Origin: Corallococcus macrosporus DSM 14697
GTDB taxonomy: Bacteria > Myxococcota > Myxococcia > Myxococcales > Myxococcaceae
Assembly (NCBI RefSeq): GCF_002305895.1
Contig: NZ_CP022203.1
Coordinates: 310,001 to 374,000 of the forward strand
Direction of reading: 5' to 3'
Length of the DNA stretch: 64,000 nucleotides
Part shown: piece after piece, positions 53,586-62,587 of the stretch
How the letters are laid out: each line of letters opens with the position of its first letter
How positions within the stretch are numbered: position 1 is the stretch's first letter
Made by a program: the position numbers and the translations under genes
The notes under the pieces: model-generated
Told to the model about the DNA's origin: nothing
Seen by the model: the letters and a program-made list of their open reading frames with translations, nothing else
Database searches by the model: none

Positions 53586-54977
53586 CTACAGGCCGTATGC
53601 CTCCAGGAGCTTCAGCCACACCTCGCTCATGGTGGGGAACGACGGCACCGCGTGCCAGAGCGTGTCGAGCGGCACCTCGCCCGCCACGGCGATGGTGGCC
53701 GCATGAAGCATCTCTCCCACCTCTGGCCCGGTGAAGGTGGCGCCCACCAGGACGCGGCGCTGCTCGTCCACCACCCACTTCACGGTGCCCGTGAGGCCCT
53801 TGCCCACCAGCGCGGTGCCGGACACGTCCTGGAGGTTCTTCTCCACCGTGCGCACCGGCAGCCCGGCTTCCCGCGCCTTGGCTTCCGTCAGGCCCACGCT
53901 GGCCACCTGCGGGTGGGTGAAGATGACTTGCGGGGTGGCCTTCGCGTCCGCCCAGGCCCTTGCCTGCCTGCCCGCGATGACGTCGCCCACCTGGCGCGCC
54001 TGGTACTTGCCCATGTGGGTGAGGAGGTTGCGGCCGTTGACGTCGCCGCAGGCGTAGAGCCAGCCGCCTTCCACGCCCTTCGCGCGGAGCTGGTCATCCA
54101 CCTCCACGGGCTTGCCGCCTTCCAGCCCCACCGCCTCCAGGCCGACTCCCTCCGTGCGGGGGATGCGGCCCATGGCCACCAGGATTTCGTCCGCGACGAC
54201 CTGCTCGCCATTCGACAGCGTCACCGTCACCTCGCCCTTGCCGCCAGGCCGCTGCACGCCCTTCACCGTCGCCCCCAGCAGCACGCGCGCGCCGGCGTCC
54301 CGCAGCGCCTGGGCCACCTGCTCGCCCGCGAAGGGCTCCGCGCGGGACAGCAGGCCCTTCCCGCGCTGCACCAGCGTCACCTCGGAGCCCAGCGAGCGCC
54401 ACGCCTGGGCCAGCTCCACCGCCACGGCGCCCCCGCCCAGCACCACCAGCCGCCTGGGCACGCTCCTGGCCGCGGTGCCCTGGCGGTTGTCCCAGGGCTG
54501 GGCGTCCTTCAGCCCGGGGATGTCCGGGATGCGCGGGCGGCTGCCGGTGGCCAGCACCACGGCCTTGCGGGCTTCCAGCTCGCGCACGGTGCCGTCCTTG
54601 CTCTCCACGCGCACCTTGCGCGGGCCGGTGAGCTTGCCGGTGCCCCGCACCACCTTCAGCTTCGCCTCCTCGGCCCACTTCACCTGGGAGTCGTCGTCGT
54701 AGTTGCTGACCATTGAATCCCGGTGGGCCAGCACCGCGCGCGCGTCGATGCCGCCTTGCAGCTTCTCGCGCACGCCCACGGCATGCTCCGCCAGGGACCG
54801 GACCTCCCCCGGGCGCAGCAGGGCCTTGCTGGGGATGCAGGCCCAGTACGAGCACTCGCCGCCGAGCAGCTCATGCTCCACCAGCGCCACGGACAGCCCG
54901 GCCTCCGCCGCGCGCGCACCGGCGACCTCTCCCGCGGGCCCCGCCCCAATCACCACCACGTCGAACGCTTCCGCCAT
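53586..54977 (-). CDS. FAD/NAD-dependent disulfide oxidoreductase
   Basis: A 463-residue flavoprotein of the pyridine nucleotide-disulfide oxidoreductase family. The FAD motif is VVVIGAGPAGEVAGARAAE. The redox-active cysteines lie in GGECSYWACIPSKALLRP (C-x4-C, one residue longer in character than typical lipoamide dehydrogenase GGTCLNVGCIPSK). The NAD motif is GGGAVAVELAQAW, and YACGDVNG precedes the C-terminal dimer domain ending HAVPSFPTMSEVW, which includes the His and Glu of the active-site base. It is of the lipoamide dehydrogenase/mercuric reductase-like group, but the substrate is not evident. Start ATG at 54977. Confidence 0.85.
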   Translation of the reverse strand: MAEAFDVVVIGAGPAGEVAGARAAEAGLSVALVEHELLGGECSYWACIPSKALLRPGEVRSLAEHAVGVREKLQGGIDARAVLAHRDSMVSNYDDDSQVKWAEEAKLKVVRGTGKLTGPRKVRVESKDGTVRELEARKAVVLATGSRPRIPDIPGLKDAQPWDNRQGTAARSVPRRLVVLGGGAVAVELAQAWRSLGSEVTLVQRGKGLLSRAEPFAGEQVAQALRDAGARVLLGATVKGVQRPGGKGEVTVTLSNGEQVVADEILVAMGRIPRTEGVGLEAVGLEGGKPVEVDDQLRAKGVEGGWLYACGDVNGRNLLTHMGKYQARQVGDVIAGRQARAWADAKATPQVIFTHPQVASVGLTEAKAREAGLPVRTVEKNLQDVSGTALVGKGLTGTVKWVVDEQRRVLVGATFTGPEVGEMLHAATIAVAGEVPLDTLWHAVPSFPTMSEVWLKLLEAYGL

Positions 54978-55478
54978 GTGCCTTCACCTCCTGCCCGCTG
55001 CGTAGCGCGGCGGCGGGCGGTGCCCACGGCCGCGTTGAGACGCACGTCCGCTGCTGGAAAGTGAGGGTGGCCACCCTCCGACACCGGACACAGGGCCTGG
55101 GCCCGGAGGGTGGCTGGCTGTCAGGCCTGCCCGCGTCCGGCCGTCCCGGCCCGGCGCTTGACGCGGGCAAGGAGGCGGTCGCATCTTGTTCGCGCAGCAT
55201 CACGGTCCGCGCGGGAGTCACGCACGCGGCGGGAGGTGTGCCATGGGACGTGTCTTGAATGGAGTCTCGGGTCGCTCCGCGCTGAACGTGCTGAACCCGG
55301 TGGGCCGCCTCCCTCGCTGAGCGGGACGGAGCGCGTCTCCAGAGCCTCGGGTACGGCCTGCGCGCGGAGCCTGCGTCTGCGTGCAATGGGCCGGCGTGTG
55401 CCTCGTGGACCGCTGACGGCGTGAAGCCGGGAGCGCACGAGGCGCACGCGCGGCCTTCTGGGAACCGTTCGTCCTCTC
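54978..55478. other. Intergenic region with one possible small ORF
   Basis: About 500 bp between the divergent oxidoreductase and rbfA genes. No annotated-quality gene is seen. The only notable item is a short frame at 55243-55320, listed separately. The region otherwise has no strong hairpin, and should contain promoters for both flanks. Confidence 0.4.
55243..55320 (+). CDS. Possible 25-residue small ORF
   Basis: An ATG at 55243 with a good ribosome-binding site (GGGAGGTG, about 4-nt gap) opens a 25-codon frame (MGRVLNGVSGRSALNVLNPV and so on, ending PR). No similarity is recognised. It lies in the intergenic region before rbfA. It may be a chance frame; support is limited to the ribosome-binding site. 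Confidence 0.25.
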   Translation: MGRVLNGVSGRSALNVLNPVGRLPR

Positions 55479-55841
55479 ATGTCCTCTTCCAGCAATCGCC
55501 GTACCCCGTCGTCGCGCCACCTGCGCGTGCAGTCCCATCTGTCCCAGGAAGTCTCCCGGACCTTCCGGGGTGAGCTGTCCGACCCGCGGCTGGAGGGCGT
55601 CGCGCTGGCGTCCTTCGAGCTGTCGCCGGATGGCCGCCTCGTCCGCATCGGCTACACCGTCACGCCCGAAGCCGCGGCGGGCGGCCTTCGGCCCCTGCAG
55701 GTGGCGCTCGAGGGCGCCAGCGGCTACCTGCGCTCACAGCTCGCGGAGCACCTGAACCTCAAGCGGGTGCCGCAGCTTCGCTTCATCTACATCGGCGTCG
55801 CGGAGCCCTCGCCCGGGGCGCCGGAGGAGGGCGAGTCATGA
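55479..55841 (+). CDS. rbfA: 30S ribosome-binding factor RbfA-like
   Basis: A 120-residue RbfA-family protein with SHLSQEVSRTFRGELSDPRL near the start and ALEGASGYLRSQLAEHLNL and VPQLRFIYIGVAE near the end, as in RbfA. RbfA binds the 16S rRNA 5' region and helps mature the 30S subunit, especially in the cold. The usual nusA-infB context is absent. The gene instead overlaps rtcB by 4 nt (ATGA). ATG at 55479. Confidence 0.78.
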   Translation: MSSSSNRRTPSSRHLRVQSHLSQEVSRTFRGELSDPRLEGVALASFELSPDGRLVRIGYTVTPEAAAGGLRPLQVALEGASGYLRSQLAEHLNLKRVPQLRFIYIGVAEPSPGAPEEGES

Positions 55842-56998
55842 CGCTGCCCCGCCTCCTCCCAGCCGCGCCGGGCGGCCGTCCCATCCTCGTCTGGGCGCGC
55901 GCGCTGCCTCCCGGCGCGGAGAAGCAGCTCCGTCACCTCGCCGCCCAGCCCTATGTCGTGGAGCACGTGGCCGCCATGCCGGACCTCCACGTCGCCTCCG
56001 GCATCGCCGTGGGCACCGTCTTCGCCACCGAGCACCACGTCGTGCCCGGGGCGCTGGGCGGGGACCTGGGCTGCGGCGTGAGCGCCTGGCGCTTCCCGCT
56101 CACCACGGGCCTCCCCGGCCGGGACGTGCTGGAGCGCGTGCTGTCCCGGCTGGCCGAGCGCATCCCCGTGGGCGACGCCGTCCACCGGGGCCGGGGGCTG
56201 CCCCTGCCCGACGCGCTGGCGTCACCGCCCCTGTCCACCGGAAAGCTGAGCCATGCCTGGGAGCGGCTGGCGCCCAGGCACCTGGGGACGCTCGGTGGCG
56301 GCAACCACTTCCTCGAACTGGACCGGGACGCGGAAGGGGCGCTCTGGTTGCTGTTGCACACCGGCTCGCGCGGCGTCGGCGCGGCCATCGCGGACCACCA
56401 TGTGCGGGTGGCCCGGGCGCTCGGGGAAGGCAGCCTGCCGGGCCTGAGCACGCGCACCCCCGAGGGCGCGGCCTGTGTCGCTGACACGCGGTGGGCCTGC
56501 CGCTTCGCGCTCGCCAACCGGGAGGCCATCGCCGCCCGCGCGCTGGACGTCCTGGAGGAAGCCCTGGGCGTGGCCGCCGACGCCGCGTCCCGCGTGGACG
56601 TGCACCACAACCACGTCGCACAGGAGGAACACGGCGGCCGCCTGCTGTGGGTCCACCGCAAGGGCGCGGTGGGGCTCGAGGCCGGGCAGCGCGGGCTCAT
56701 CCCCGGCTCCATGGGCACGGCGTCCTACGTGGTGGAGGGCCGGGGCGAGCCGCGCGCCTTCCGCTCCTGCTCACACGGGGCGGGCCGCGTCCTCTCGCGC
56801 TCGGAGGCGCGGGCGCGCATCCGCCCGGCGGCGCTGGAGCACCTGCTGCGCCGCGTGGTGTACGCGCGCGAACGCGCCGCCACGCTGGTGGAGGAGGCCC
56901 CCGCCGCCTACCGGGACATCACCGAGGTGCTGGAGGACGAGGCCGACCTCGTCCGCCCCTTGACGCGCCTCACGCCGCTCGCCGTCCTCAAGGGCTGA
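55838..56998 (+). CDS. rtcB: RtcB-family RNA ligase
   Basis: A 386-residue RtcB. Metal and active-site motifs are GGDLGCGVSAWR, GGGNHFLEL, LLLHTGSRGVG, VDVHHNHVAQEEH, PGSMGTASYV and SCSHGAGRVLSRSEA, with the His of the last motif being the site of guanylylation. RtcB joins 2',3'-cyclic phosphate and 5'-OH RNA ends, repairing tRNA and 16S rRNA damage. It is co-translated with the RbfA-like gene (4-nt overlap), which hints at a joint role in rRNA repair or maturation. A hairpin with a short T-run follows the stop. Confidence 0.93.
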   Translation: MTLPRLLPAAPGGRPILVWARALPPGAEKQLRHLAAQPYVVEHVAAMPDLHVASGIAVGTVFATEHHVVPGALGGDLGCGVSAWRFPLTTGLPGRDVLERVLSRLAERIPVGDAVHRGRGLPLPDALASPPLSTGKLSHAWERLAPRHLGTLGGGNHFLELDRDAEGALWLLLHTGSRGVGAAIADHHVRVARALGEGSLPGLSTRTPEGAACVADTRWACRFALANREAIAARALDVLEEALGVAADAASRVDVHHNHVAQEEHGGRLLWVHRKGAVGLEAGQRGLIPGSMGTASYVVEGRGEPRAFRSCSHGAGRVLSRSEARARIRPAALEHLLRRVVYARERAATLVEEAPAAYRDITEVLEDEADLVRPLTRLTPLAVLKG

Positions 56999-57008
56999 CC
57001 GGGCGCGG

Positions 57009-57040
57009 GCCGCCCCTGGCGGAAATCCGGGGGCGGCTTT
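57009..57040 (+). terminator. Hairpin with T-run after rtcB
   Basis: GCCGCCCC is complementary to GGGGCGGC (stem of 8 bp, extended by inner CGG/CCG pairs, small loop AAAT), followed by TTT. It starts 10 bp after the rtcB stop and should act as a Rho-independent terminator. Confidence 0.65.
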
Positions 57041-57205
57041 ACCTGGGGTGTAATGGGAGCACCACAATGCGCCCGGCTCCAGCCACCTTCGGAGCCCGGG
57101 CGAGGGGTCCAGTGGCTGACATTGCAGGGAACCGCGTCAGGGGAGTTCCCCGCACCCGCCGGGATGCCGTACACTCGGCCACCAGAAGTACACGAGAGAA
57201 CCTGC

Positions 57206-57279
57206 TGGGGCGTCGTCTAATGGCAGGACATCAGACTTTGACTCTGAGTATCAAGGTTCGAATCCTTGCGCCCCAGCCA
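57206..57279 (+). tRNA. tRNA-Gln (anticodon TTG)
   Basis: A complete cloverleaf: acceptor TGGGGCG/CGCCCCA, D-arm with GTCTAATGGCAGGAC, anticodon stem TCAGA/TCTGA with anticodon TTG at 57238-57240, T-arm AAGG-TTCGAAT-CCTT. The discriminator base is G and the 3' CCA is encoded. It reads CAA and, by wobble, possibly CAG codons of glutamine. It lies between the rtcB terminator and the archaemetzincin-like gene. Confidence 0.97.
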
Positions 57280-57340
57280 CTCCGCTCCGGGGGGACGCGG
57301 TAGCCAAGCGTCCGTCCCGTGCATGAAGGACGGTGGGCCG

Positions 57341-57868
57341 ATGCCGCAAAAGACACTCCTTCTGGTCTCCGTGGGTAGCCCGCCCGTTTCTCTGTTGAGG
57401 GACCTGCAGGACCCGCTGGCGGCGCACGTGGGTGTCGCGGCCGTGGTGTCGAAGACGGTGCTCCCGACGCCCGCCTACGCCTTCAACAAGGACCGCGGCC
57501 AGTACCACTGCAACGCCATCATGCGGCGGCTCACGCCCATGATGGAGCCCGGCCAGTTCGCGGTGCTGGGCATCACCGACGTGGACCTCTTCGTCCCGGA
57601 CTCCCCCTTCGTCTTCGGGGAGGCGGACCGCGAGTCGAAGACGGCGGTGATGAGCCTCCACCGCCTGGCCCAGGGCGCCACCAGCGATACGCTGCGGCGC
57701 CGCGCGCAGGTGGAGGTGGTGCACCAGGCGGGGCACCTGCTCGGGTTGTCCTACTGCGAGGACCCGCGGTGCGTGATGTTCTTCGCGCAGACGCCGCAGG
57801 ACTGCGACCGCAAGCAGCTCTCGCTCTGCAACCTCTGCCGCAACGAGCTCCAGAAGCTCAACCGCTGA
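57341..57868 (+). CDS. Archaemetzincin-like protein with altered active site
   Basis: A 175-residue protein of the archaemetzincin fold (starts MPQKTLLLVSVGSPPV; an ATG at 57323 would add six residues). The family has HExxHxxGxxHC; here the motif reads HQAGHLLGLSYC, so the catalytic Glu is Gln and the third zinc-binding His is Tyr. The following zinc-finger cysteines are kept (C-x4-C in CEDPRC, then QDCDRKQLSLCNLC). The family-typical ITDVDLFVP region is also kept. It is therefore likely catalytically impaired, or uses a different chemistry, while the structural zinc remains. AAGGA lies about 9 nt upstream. Confidence 0.85.
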   Translation: MPQKTLLLVSVGSPPVSLLRDLQDPLAAHVGVAAVVSKTVLPTPAYAFNKDRGQYHCNAIMRRLTPMMEPGQFAVLGITDVDLFVPDSPFVFGEADRESKTAVMSLHRLAQGATSDTLRRRAQVEVVHQAGHLLGLSYCEDPRCVMFFAQTPQDCDRKQLSLCNLCRNELQKLNR

Positions 57869-57967
57869 CGTTCTCCGTGCGTTGAATCACCCGTGGCGCG
57901 TTGACGTCGGTCCCGGTGCGCCCTGTAGTACGGGGCTCTCTTACGGCCGGGACGCGGAGTGACGACG

Positions 57968-58927
57968 ATGACGGGCAAGCGGAGGTTCCTCGGAGCAGCG
58001 GTATTGGCGGTGGGGATGCTGGGGGGCTGCGAGCCCCTGGACGACGGCGGTGGCGGCACCATCGGGGACGTCGAATTCACCCGCGGCTTCGCCTTCGTGC
58101 GCGAGGATGACCGCAACGTCTACGTGGTGGACGACGACGGCGACGCCAACAGCCCGCAGCGGCTCACCAGCGTGGGCGGCGCCTACTGGCCCTCCGTGTC
58201 GCGTGACGGCCGCGGCGTGGTGTTCGTCCAGCGCAGCGGCGGCGCCACCTCGCTGCTGACGGTGCCCACCACCGGCGGGACGCCGGCCACCCTGTTCCGG
58301 GCGAACGACCCGGCGTGCGCGCGCGGCTGCGCCAACTTCCGCACGCCCACCTTCAGCCCGGACGGCCGCAGCGTCGTCTTCGTCTTTTCGCCGGCCAACA
58401 GCTCGCAGACGGCGTTGGCGCGCATCAACACGGATGGCAGCGGCTTCCAGGACCTCACGCCCAACAACGTCATCGCCTACGGCGCGCCGTCCTTCGTGCC
58501 CAATGGCAGCGCGGTGGTGGCGGGCGCGGGCAGCGGCCTGAACCAACTGGACCAGCTTGCCTACGTGCCGCTCAACGGCGGCGCCATCACCTACTCCTCC
58601 CTGAGCGCCGGGGTGCAGTTCGTGGAGAACCGCGTGGCGGTGTCGCCCAACGGCTCGCAGGTGGCGGTGGACGGGAGGCTCTCCTCCGGGGGCACGCGCG
58701 TCTTCGTGGCGCCGCTGTCGGGCTCCAACGTGGGCGGGCTCCAGCGCGTCACCAGCAGCGGGGCGGGCTCCGAGGAGTCGTGGCCGAGCTGGACGGGGAA
58801 CAGCCAGCTCGGCTTCCTCATCACCTCCGGCGGCGGTGACCCGGCCATCTACCGGGCGAACCTGGGCACGGGCTCGGTGTCGCTGGCGGTGCCCAGCGCC
58901 ACGGAGCCGTCCTACGGGCCCATCTGA
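57968..58927 (+). CDS. TolB-like beta-propeller lipoprotein
   Basis: A 319-residue lipoprotein: MTGKRRFLGAAVLAVGMLGGC with Cys21. The rest is a beta-propeller with WD40/TolB-like blades; PTFSPDGRSVVFVFS and AVSPNGSQVAVDG are diagnostic. Function is unknown; such proteins sense or scaffold in the periplasm or at the surface. GGAG is 8 nt before the ATG at 57968; the in-frame GTG at 57959 is less likely. Confidence 0.8.
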   Translation: MTGKRRFLGAAVLAVGMLGGCEPLDDGGGGTIGDVEFTRGFAFVREDDRNVYVVDDDGDANSPQRLTSVGGAYWPSVSRDGRGVVFVQRSGGATSLLTVPTTGGTPATLFRANDPACARGCANFRTPTFSPDGRSVVFVFSPANSSQTALARINTDGSGFQDLTPNNVIAYGAPSFVPNGSAVVAGAGSGLNQLDQLAYVPLNGGAITYSSLSAGVQFVENRVAVSPNGSQVAVDGRLSSGGTRVFVAPLSGSNVGGLQRVTSSGAGSEESWPSWTGNSQLGFLITSGGGDPAIYRANLGTGSVSLAVPSATEPSYGPI

Positions 58928-59078
58928 CGTAGGCCGTCGAGGGCGTCCCCCGCGTGGCCAGGCTCGGGCCATGCGGGGTGGCGCCGGTGCCGCCCGCCGG
59001 GCATTCAAGGGCGGCGCTTCGGGCCTGATTCGCGCCGCGGGGGGCGCCTGCGGTAGCCTGACGCATGGAGATGCAGGC

Positions 59079-59603
59079 ATGAGCGTGTCACCCGACAGCA
59101 AGTCCCTTGCCTCTGGCTCGCCGTCCCAGGAGCCCATCCTGGGGAGCCGGGCGGGCCACCTGGCCGGCTTCAATGCCAGCGGCGCGGTGCTGGTGGACTT
59201 CCCGGGGAGCGCCTCGGGCCCGGTGCCCGCGCGGCTCGCCGTCGTCGTGGAGCCCAAGGCGCTCCAGGCCGCCGTCGCCCAGCGGCAGAAGGTGGTGCTC
59301 CTCTTCGAGAACGGCGACGCCCGGCTGCCCTTCGTCATGGGGCTCATCCAGGAGCCCAGCGCCACGCCGCTGCTGGACGCGCTGCTGGAGGCGCCGCCCC
59401 AGGAGGCCGCGCCGCGGCCCACGGAGGCCCACGTCGACGGCAAGCGCGTCGTCATCGAGGGCCAGGACGAGGTCGTCCTCAAGTGCGGCGAGGCCAGCAT
59501 CACCCTGCGCCGCAACGGCAAGGTCATCGTGAAGGGCACCTACCTGGAGTCGCGCGCCACCGGCACCCACCGCATCAAGGGCGGCACGGTGGAAATCAAC
59601 TGA
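59079..59603 (+). CDS. DUF6484-like protein (T6SS-associated family)
   Basis: A 174-residue protein with an N-terminal domain resembling DUF6484 (GAVLVDFPGSASGPVPARL), a family found near type VI secretion genes, followed by a beta-strand-rich C-terminal part (VVIEGQDEVVLKCGEASITL and RRNGKVIVKGTYLESRATG) like the OB/VgrG-type gp5 repeat region. It has no core T6SS neighbours in the window. GGAG lies 8 nt before the ATG at 59079; the frame runs upstream, but without homology. Confidence 0.72.
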   Translation: MSVSPDSKSLASGSPSQEPILGSRAGHLAGFNASGAVLVDFPGSASGPVPARLAVVVEPKALQAAVAQRQKVVLLFENGDARLPFVMGLIQEPSATPLLDALLEAPPQEAAPRPTEAHVDGKRVVIEGQDEVVLKCGEASITLRRNGKVIVKGTYLESRATGTHRIKGGTVEIN

Positions 59604-59802
59604 AGCGCCGGGCGTAGGGTGACGTGGGCTGGCTGGCCCGCGCCGGGTCGGCGAGCCGGCCTCGCCTCGGACGGGGCCATGCGGCGTGTGCCGCCTTGGG
59701 GCCCCGACGTGAGGCCGGGAGGCGGCCAGGGCACGGGGCGTCCCCGCGGCGACTGGCGCCCCGGTGCCCCAAGGCGCGATGCTGCCGCGCGGAGGTCTGA
59801 CG

Positions 59803-60273
59803 ATGTCCCTCTTCGATGCCGTGCTCGCGGGCGACCGTGACGCCGTGGAGTCCCACCTGTCCGCTGGCGCGGACCCGAACCCCTTTGATGAAGAGGGGCG
59901 CACGCCGCTGATGGCCGCGGCCCGCGCGGGACGGGCGGACCTGGTGCGGCTCCTGCTGGAGGCGGGCGCGGAGCCCGACCTGACGGATTCCATCGGCGAG
60001 TCCGCGCTCATCATGGCCGCCGCGCACGGCCACGCCGAGGTCTGCCAGTGGCTGATGCCCCACGCGCGTGACGACGAGCAGGACCTGGCGCGCACGCTAC
60101 TCTCCGGCCTGGGCATCACGGACCTGCGCCTGGACGCGCCGCCCCCGCCGGACAACAGCTTCCGCCGCAAGCTCGCCTCGGCGGGGGCCTACGTCTCCGG
60201 CAAGCTGGGGGACGCCGGCGCCACGAAGCGGCTGGAGCGCGTGTTCCGCTCGGAGAAGCAGCGCAAGCCCTAG
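59803..60273 (+). CDS. Ankyrin-repeat protein
   Basis: A 156-residue protein with three ankyrin-like repeats (SLFDAVLAGDRDAVESHL, EEGRTPLMAAARAGRADLVR, ESALIMAAAHGHAEVCQWL), and a helical basic C-terminal part. It probably mediates protein contacts. It follows the DUF6484 gene by 199 bp. GGAGGT lies 6 nt before the ATG at 59803. Confidence 0.82.
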   Translation: MSLFDAVLAGDRDAVESHLSAGADPNPFDEEGRTPLMAAARAGRADLVRLLLEAGAEPDLTDSIGESALIMAAAHGHAEVCQWLMPHARDDEQDLARTLLSGLGITDLRLDAPPPPDNSFRRKLASAGAYVSGKLGDAGATKRLERVFRSEKQRKP

Positions 60274-60370
60274 AAGCGGCGAAGGCCCGGGGCTTCGCGG
60301 TGGAAGCCTCCGGGCCCTCGTGCGTGCCGCGAAGCGGGCGGGCCCTTTGCGCGGGCCCGCCACACCGGCG

Positions 60371-62587
60371 CTACTCCGGCTTGGCGCTCACCGTGGCGCC
60401 GGGGGCCACGGTGCCCACCGCGCCGCTCTTCGTCTCCAGCGCGTCGGCCACCAGCTCGGTGATGTCCTTGATTTTGATGTTCTCCTCGCGGCCGGTGTCG
60501 TTCACCGCGTCGGAGAGCATCGTGGAGCAGAACGGGCACGCCACCGCGACGATGCCGCTGCCGCCCTTGTCCTTGTAGTCGCCCACCTGGCCCGGCTTCT
60601 TCTTGTCCGCGGCGTTGGGGAAGGGCGTGCTCGGGTCCTCGGCGTGCTTCAGCGTCAGCGCGGCCTCGTTCAACCGGTTGTGGTTGATGCGCGTGCCAAG
60701 GTGCTCCTCCATCCACATGCGGCCGCCGCCGGCGCCGCAGCAGAAGCCCTCGCGCTTGCTGCGCTGCATCTCCACCACCTCGAGCCCGGGGATGGCGTTG
60801 AGCACCTCGCGGGGGGCGTCATAGACGCCGTTGTGGCGGCCCAGGTAGCAGGGGTCGTGGTAGGTGAGCTTGCTGTTCATCACCGCGGAGAGCTTGATGC
60901 GCTTCTCCTTCAGCAGCTCGTTGATGAGCTGCGTGTGGTTGATGACGCGGTACTCGCCGCCGAACTCCGGGTACTCGTTCTTGATGGTGTTGAAGCAGTG
61001 CGGGCACTGGGTGATGACGGCCTTCACGCCCATCGAGTTCCACGACTCGACGTTCGTCTTCGCCATCGTCTGGAACAGGTACTCGTTGCCCATGCGGCGC
61101 GCGGAGTCGCCGTTGCACATCTCCTGCTTGGACAACGTGGCGAAGCTCACGCCCGCCTCGCGCAGAATCTTCACCAGCGCGCGGCTGACCTTCTTCTGCT
61201 TGTCGTCGTAGCTGCCCGCGCAGCCCACGAAGAAGAGGTACTCGTAGGGGCCGCCGTCGTCACCCCACGTGGGCAGCGCCAGGTCCTCCGCCCACTCGTC
61301 GCGCCTGTCCTGTCCCAGGCCCCAGGGGTTGCCCTGGCGCTCGATGCCCTCGAACACGCGCTGGATTTCCGGCGGGAACTCCGCCTTCACCTGCACCTGG
61401 TAGCGGCGCATGTCGATGAGGCGCGGCACGTTCTCGATGAACACCGGGCAGGCCTGCTCGCACCAGCCGCAGCTCGTGCACGCCCACACCGTCTCCGCGG
61501 ACAGCGCGCTGCCCACGATTTCCGGCAGCGGCTCCTTGATGCCGTTGGGGCCGTAGCCTTCCTCCACCCACTGCTCGTTGTCCCAGATCCAGTGCTTCAG
61601 GTCCTGGTTGACGCCCTTGTGCGTGAGGGGCTTGCCGGTGATGTACGTGGGACAGTGCGTCTGGCAGCGGCCGCACTCCGTACAGGAGTACAGGTCCATG
61701 CCCTGCTTCCACGTCAGGTCCTTCACCGTGGCCGCGCCGAACTCCTCCTTCTCCAGGTCCGGCGTGGGCAGCTTGCCGGTGGAGTGCGTGCGCTGGAAGA
61801 AGACGGTCGGCAGGCCGGTGATGATGTGGAAGTGCTTGCCAATGGGCAGGAAGTTCAGGAACGCCAGGATGATGACCAGGTGGGTCCAGAAGCCGGCCAC
61901 GCCCACCACGTGCGCGGCCGTGGCGCCCAGCGGCATCATCGCCAGGCCCGTCAGGCTGGTGAACGGCTCCCACCACACCAGCGCGGCCGGGGACTGGGGC
62001 ACCTGCGTGGCGCCCATCTGCACCTGCTGCGCGGCGGCGGCGTGCTGGGCCACCATGTGGCTGCCACCGAAGAGGAACTCGGAGACCATCAGGCCGCCGA
62101 TGAAGCCCAGGATGAGGTACGCCTCCCACGACGGCGTCATGCGGTCCGGCTTCACCTTCCAGCGCACCCAGACGTAGTAGGCCACGCCCAGCAGGGCCAG
62201 CGCGGCGACCACGTCCTTGGCCAGCAGGTAGACCTTGTACAGGCCGAGCAGCAGCGTCTGATCCACCCAGAACGGGTGGCTCAGGTCCGTCAGCACCTCC
62301 AGCGCCGTGGACGAGAAGCCCATGGCGAAGAGCATGACGGTGCGCACCGCCAGCACCATGAAGGCCGCGTAGATGAGCACGTGGAACAGGCCCGGGGTGA
62401 ACTCCTCCGGATCCACCAGGCGCTTCTGGCCAAGGCCGAAGCGCACCAGCTGCGCCACGCGGAAGGGGATGTTGTCGAGCCGGTTCTCCTTCTTCATCGC
62501 GAGCAGGACGCCCACGCGACCGGACATGGTCATCACGAAGATGGGAACGGCGAGGGCTAGCAACAGGCCGGTGATGATGGGACTCAT
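60371..62587 (-). CDS. Membrane (Fe-S) oxidoreductase, HdrD/GlpC-like
   Basis: A 738-residue protein. The N-terminal 270 residues have about six membrane helices, resembling nitrate reductase gamma (NarI)-type domains. Two 4Fe-4S motifs follow, CTECGRCQTHCP and CTSCGWCEQACP. Two cysteine-rich (CCG-type) domains come later, including HDPCYLGRHNG and GFCCGAGGGRMW, and then ACPFCSTM. This is the layout of (Fe-S) oxidoreductases related to heterodisulfide reductase, often linked to electron transfer flavoproteins. It probably passes electrons from a soluble donor to quinone. ATG at 62587 is chosen; the frame extends upstream to 62797 but as low-complexity sequence. Confidence 0.85.
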   Translation of the reverse strand: MSPIITGLLLALAVPIFVMTMSGRVGVLLAMKKENRLDNIPFRVAQLVRFGLGQKRLVDPEEFTPGLFHVLIYAAFMVLAVRTVMLFAMGFSSTALEVLTDLSHPFWVDQTLLLGLYKVYLLAKDVVAALALLGVAYYVWVRWKVKPDRMTPSWEAYLILGFIGGLMVSEFLFGGSHMVAQHAAAAQQVQMGATQVPQSPAALVWWEPFTSLTGLAMMPLGATAAHVVGVAGFWTHLVIILAFLNFLPIGKHFHIITGLPTVFFQRTHSTGKLPTPDLEKEEFGAATVKDLTWKQGMDLYSCTECGRCQTHCPTYITGKPLTHKGVNQDLKHWIWDNEQWVEEGYGPNGIKEPLPEIVGSALSAETVWACTSCGWCEQACPVFIENVPRLIDMRRYQVQVKAEFPPEIQRVFEGIERQGNPWGLGQDRRDEWAEDLALPTWGDDGGPYEYLFFVGCAGSYDDKQKKVSRALVKILREAGVSFATLSKQEMCNGDSARRMGNEYLFQTMAKTNVESWNSMGVKAVITQCPHCFNTIKNEYPEFGGEYRVINHTQLINELLKEKRIKLSAVMNSKLTYHDPCYLGRHNGVYDAPREVLNAIPGLEVVEMQRSKREGFCCGAGGGRMWMEEHLGTRINHNRLNEAALTLKHAEDPSTPFPNAADKKKPGQVGDYKDKGGSGIVAVACPFCSTMLSDAVNDTGREENIKIKDITELVADALETKSGAVGTVAPGATVSAKPE

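Noticed and set aside
60068-62560. An 830-codon plus-strand frame over the Fe-S oxidoreductase
   Set aside because: It begins inside the ankyrin gene and lies antisense to a gene with clear Fe-S motifs.
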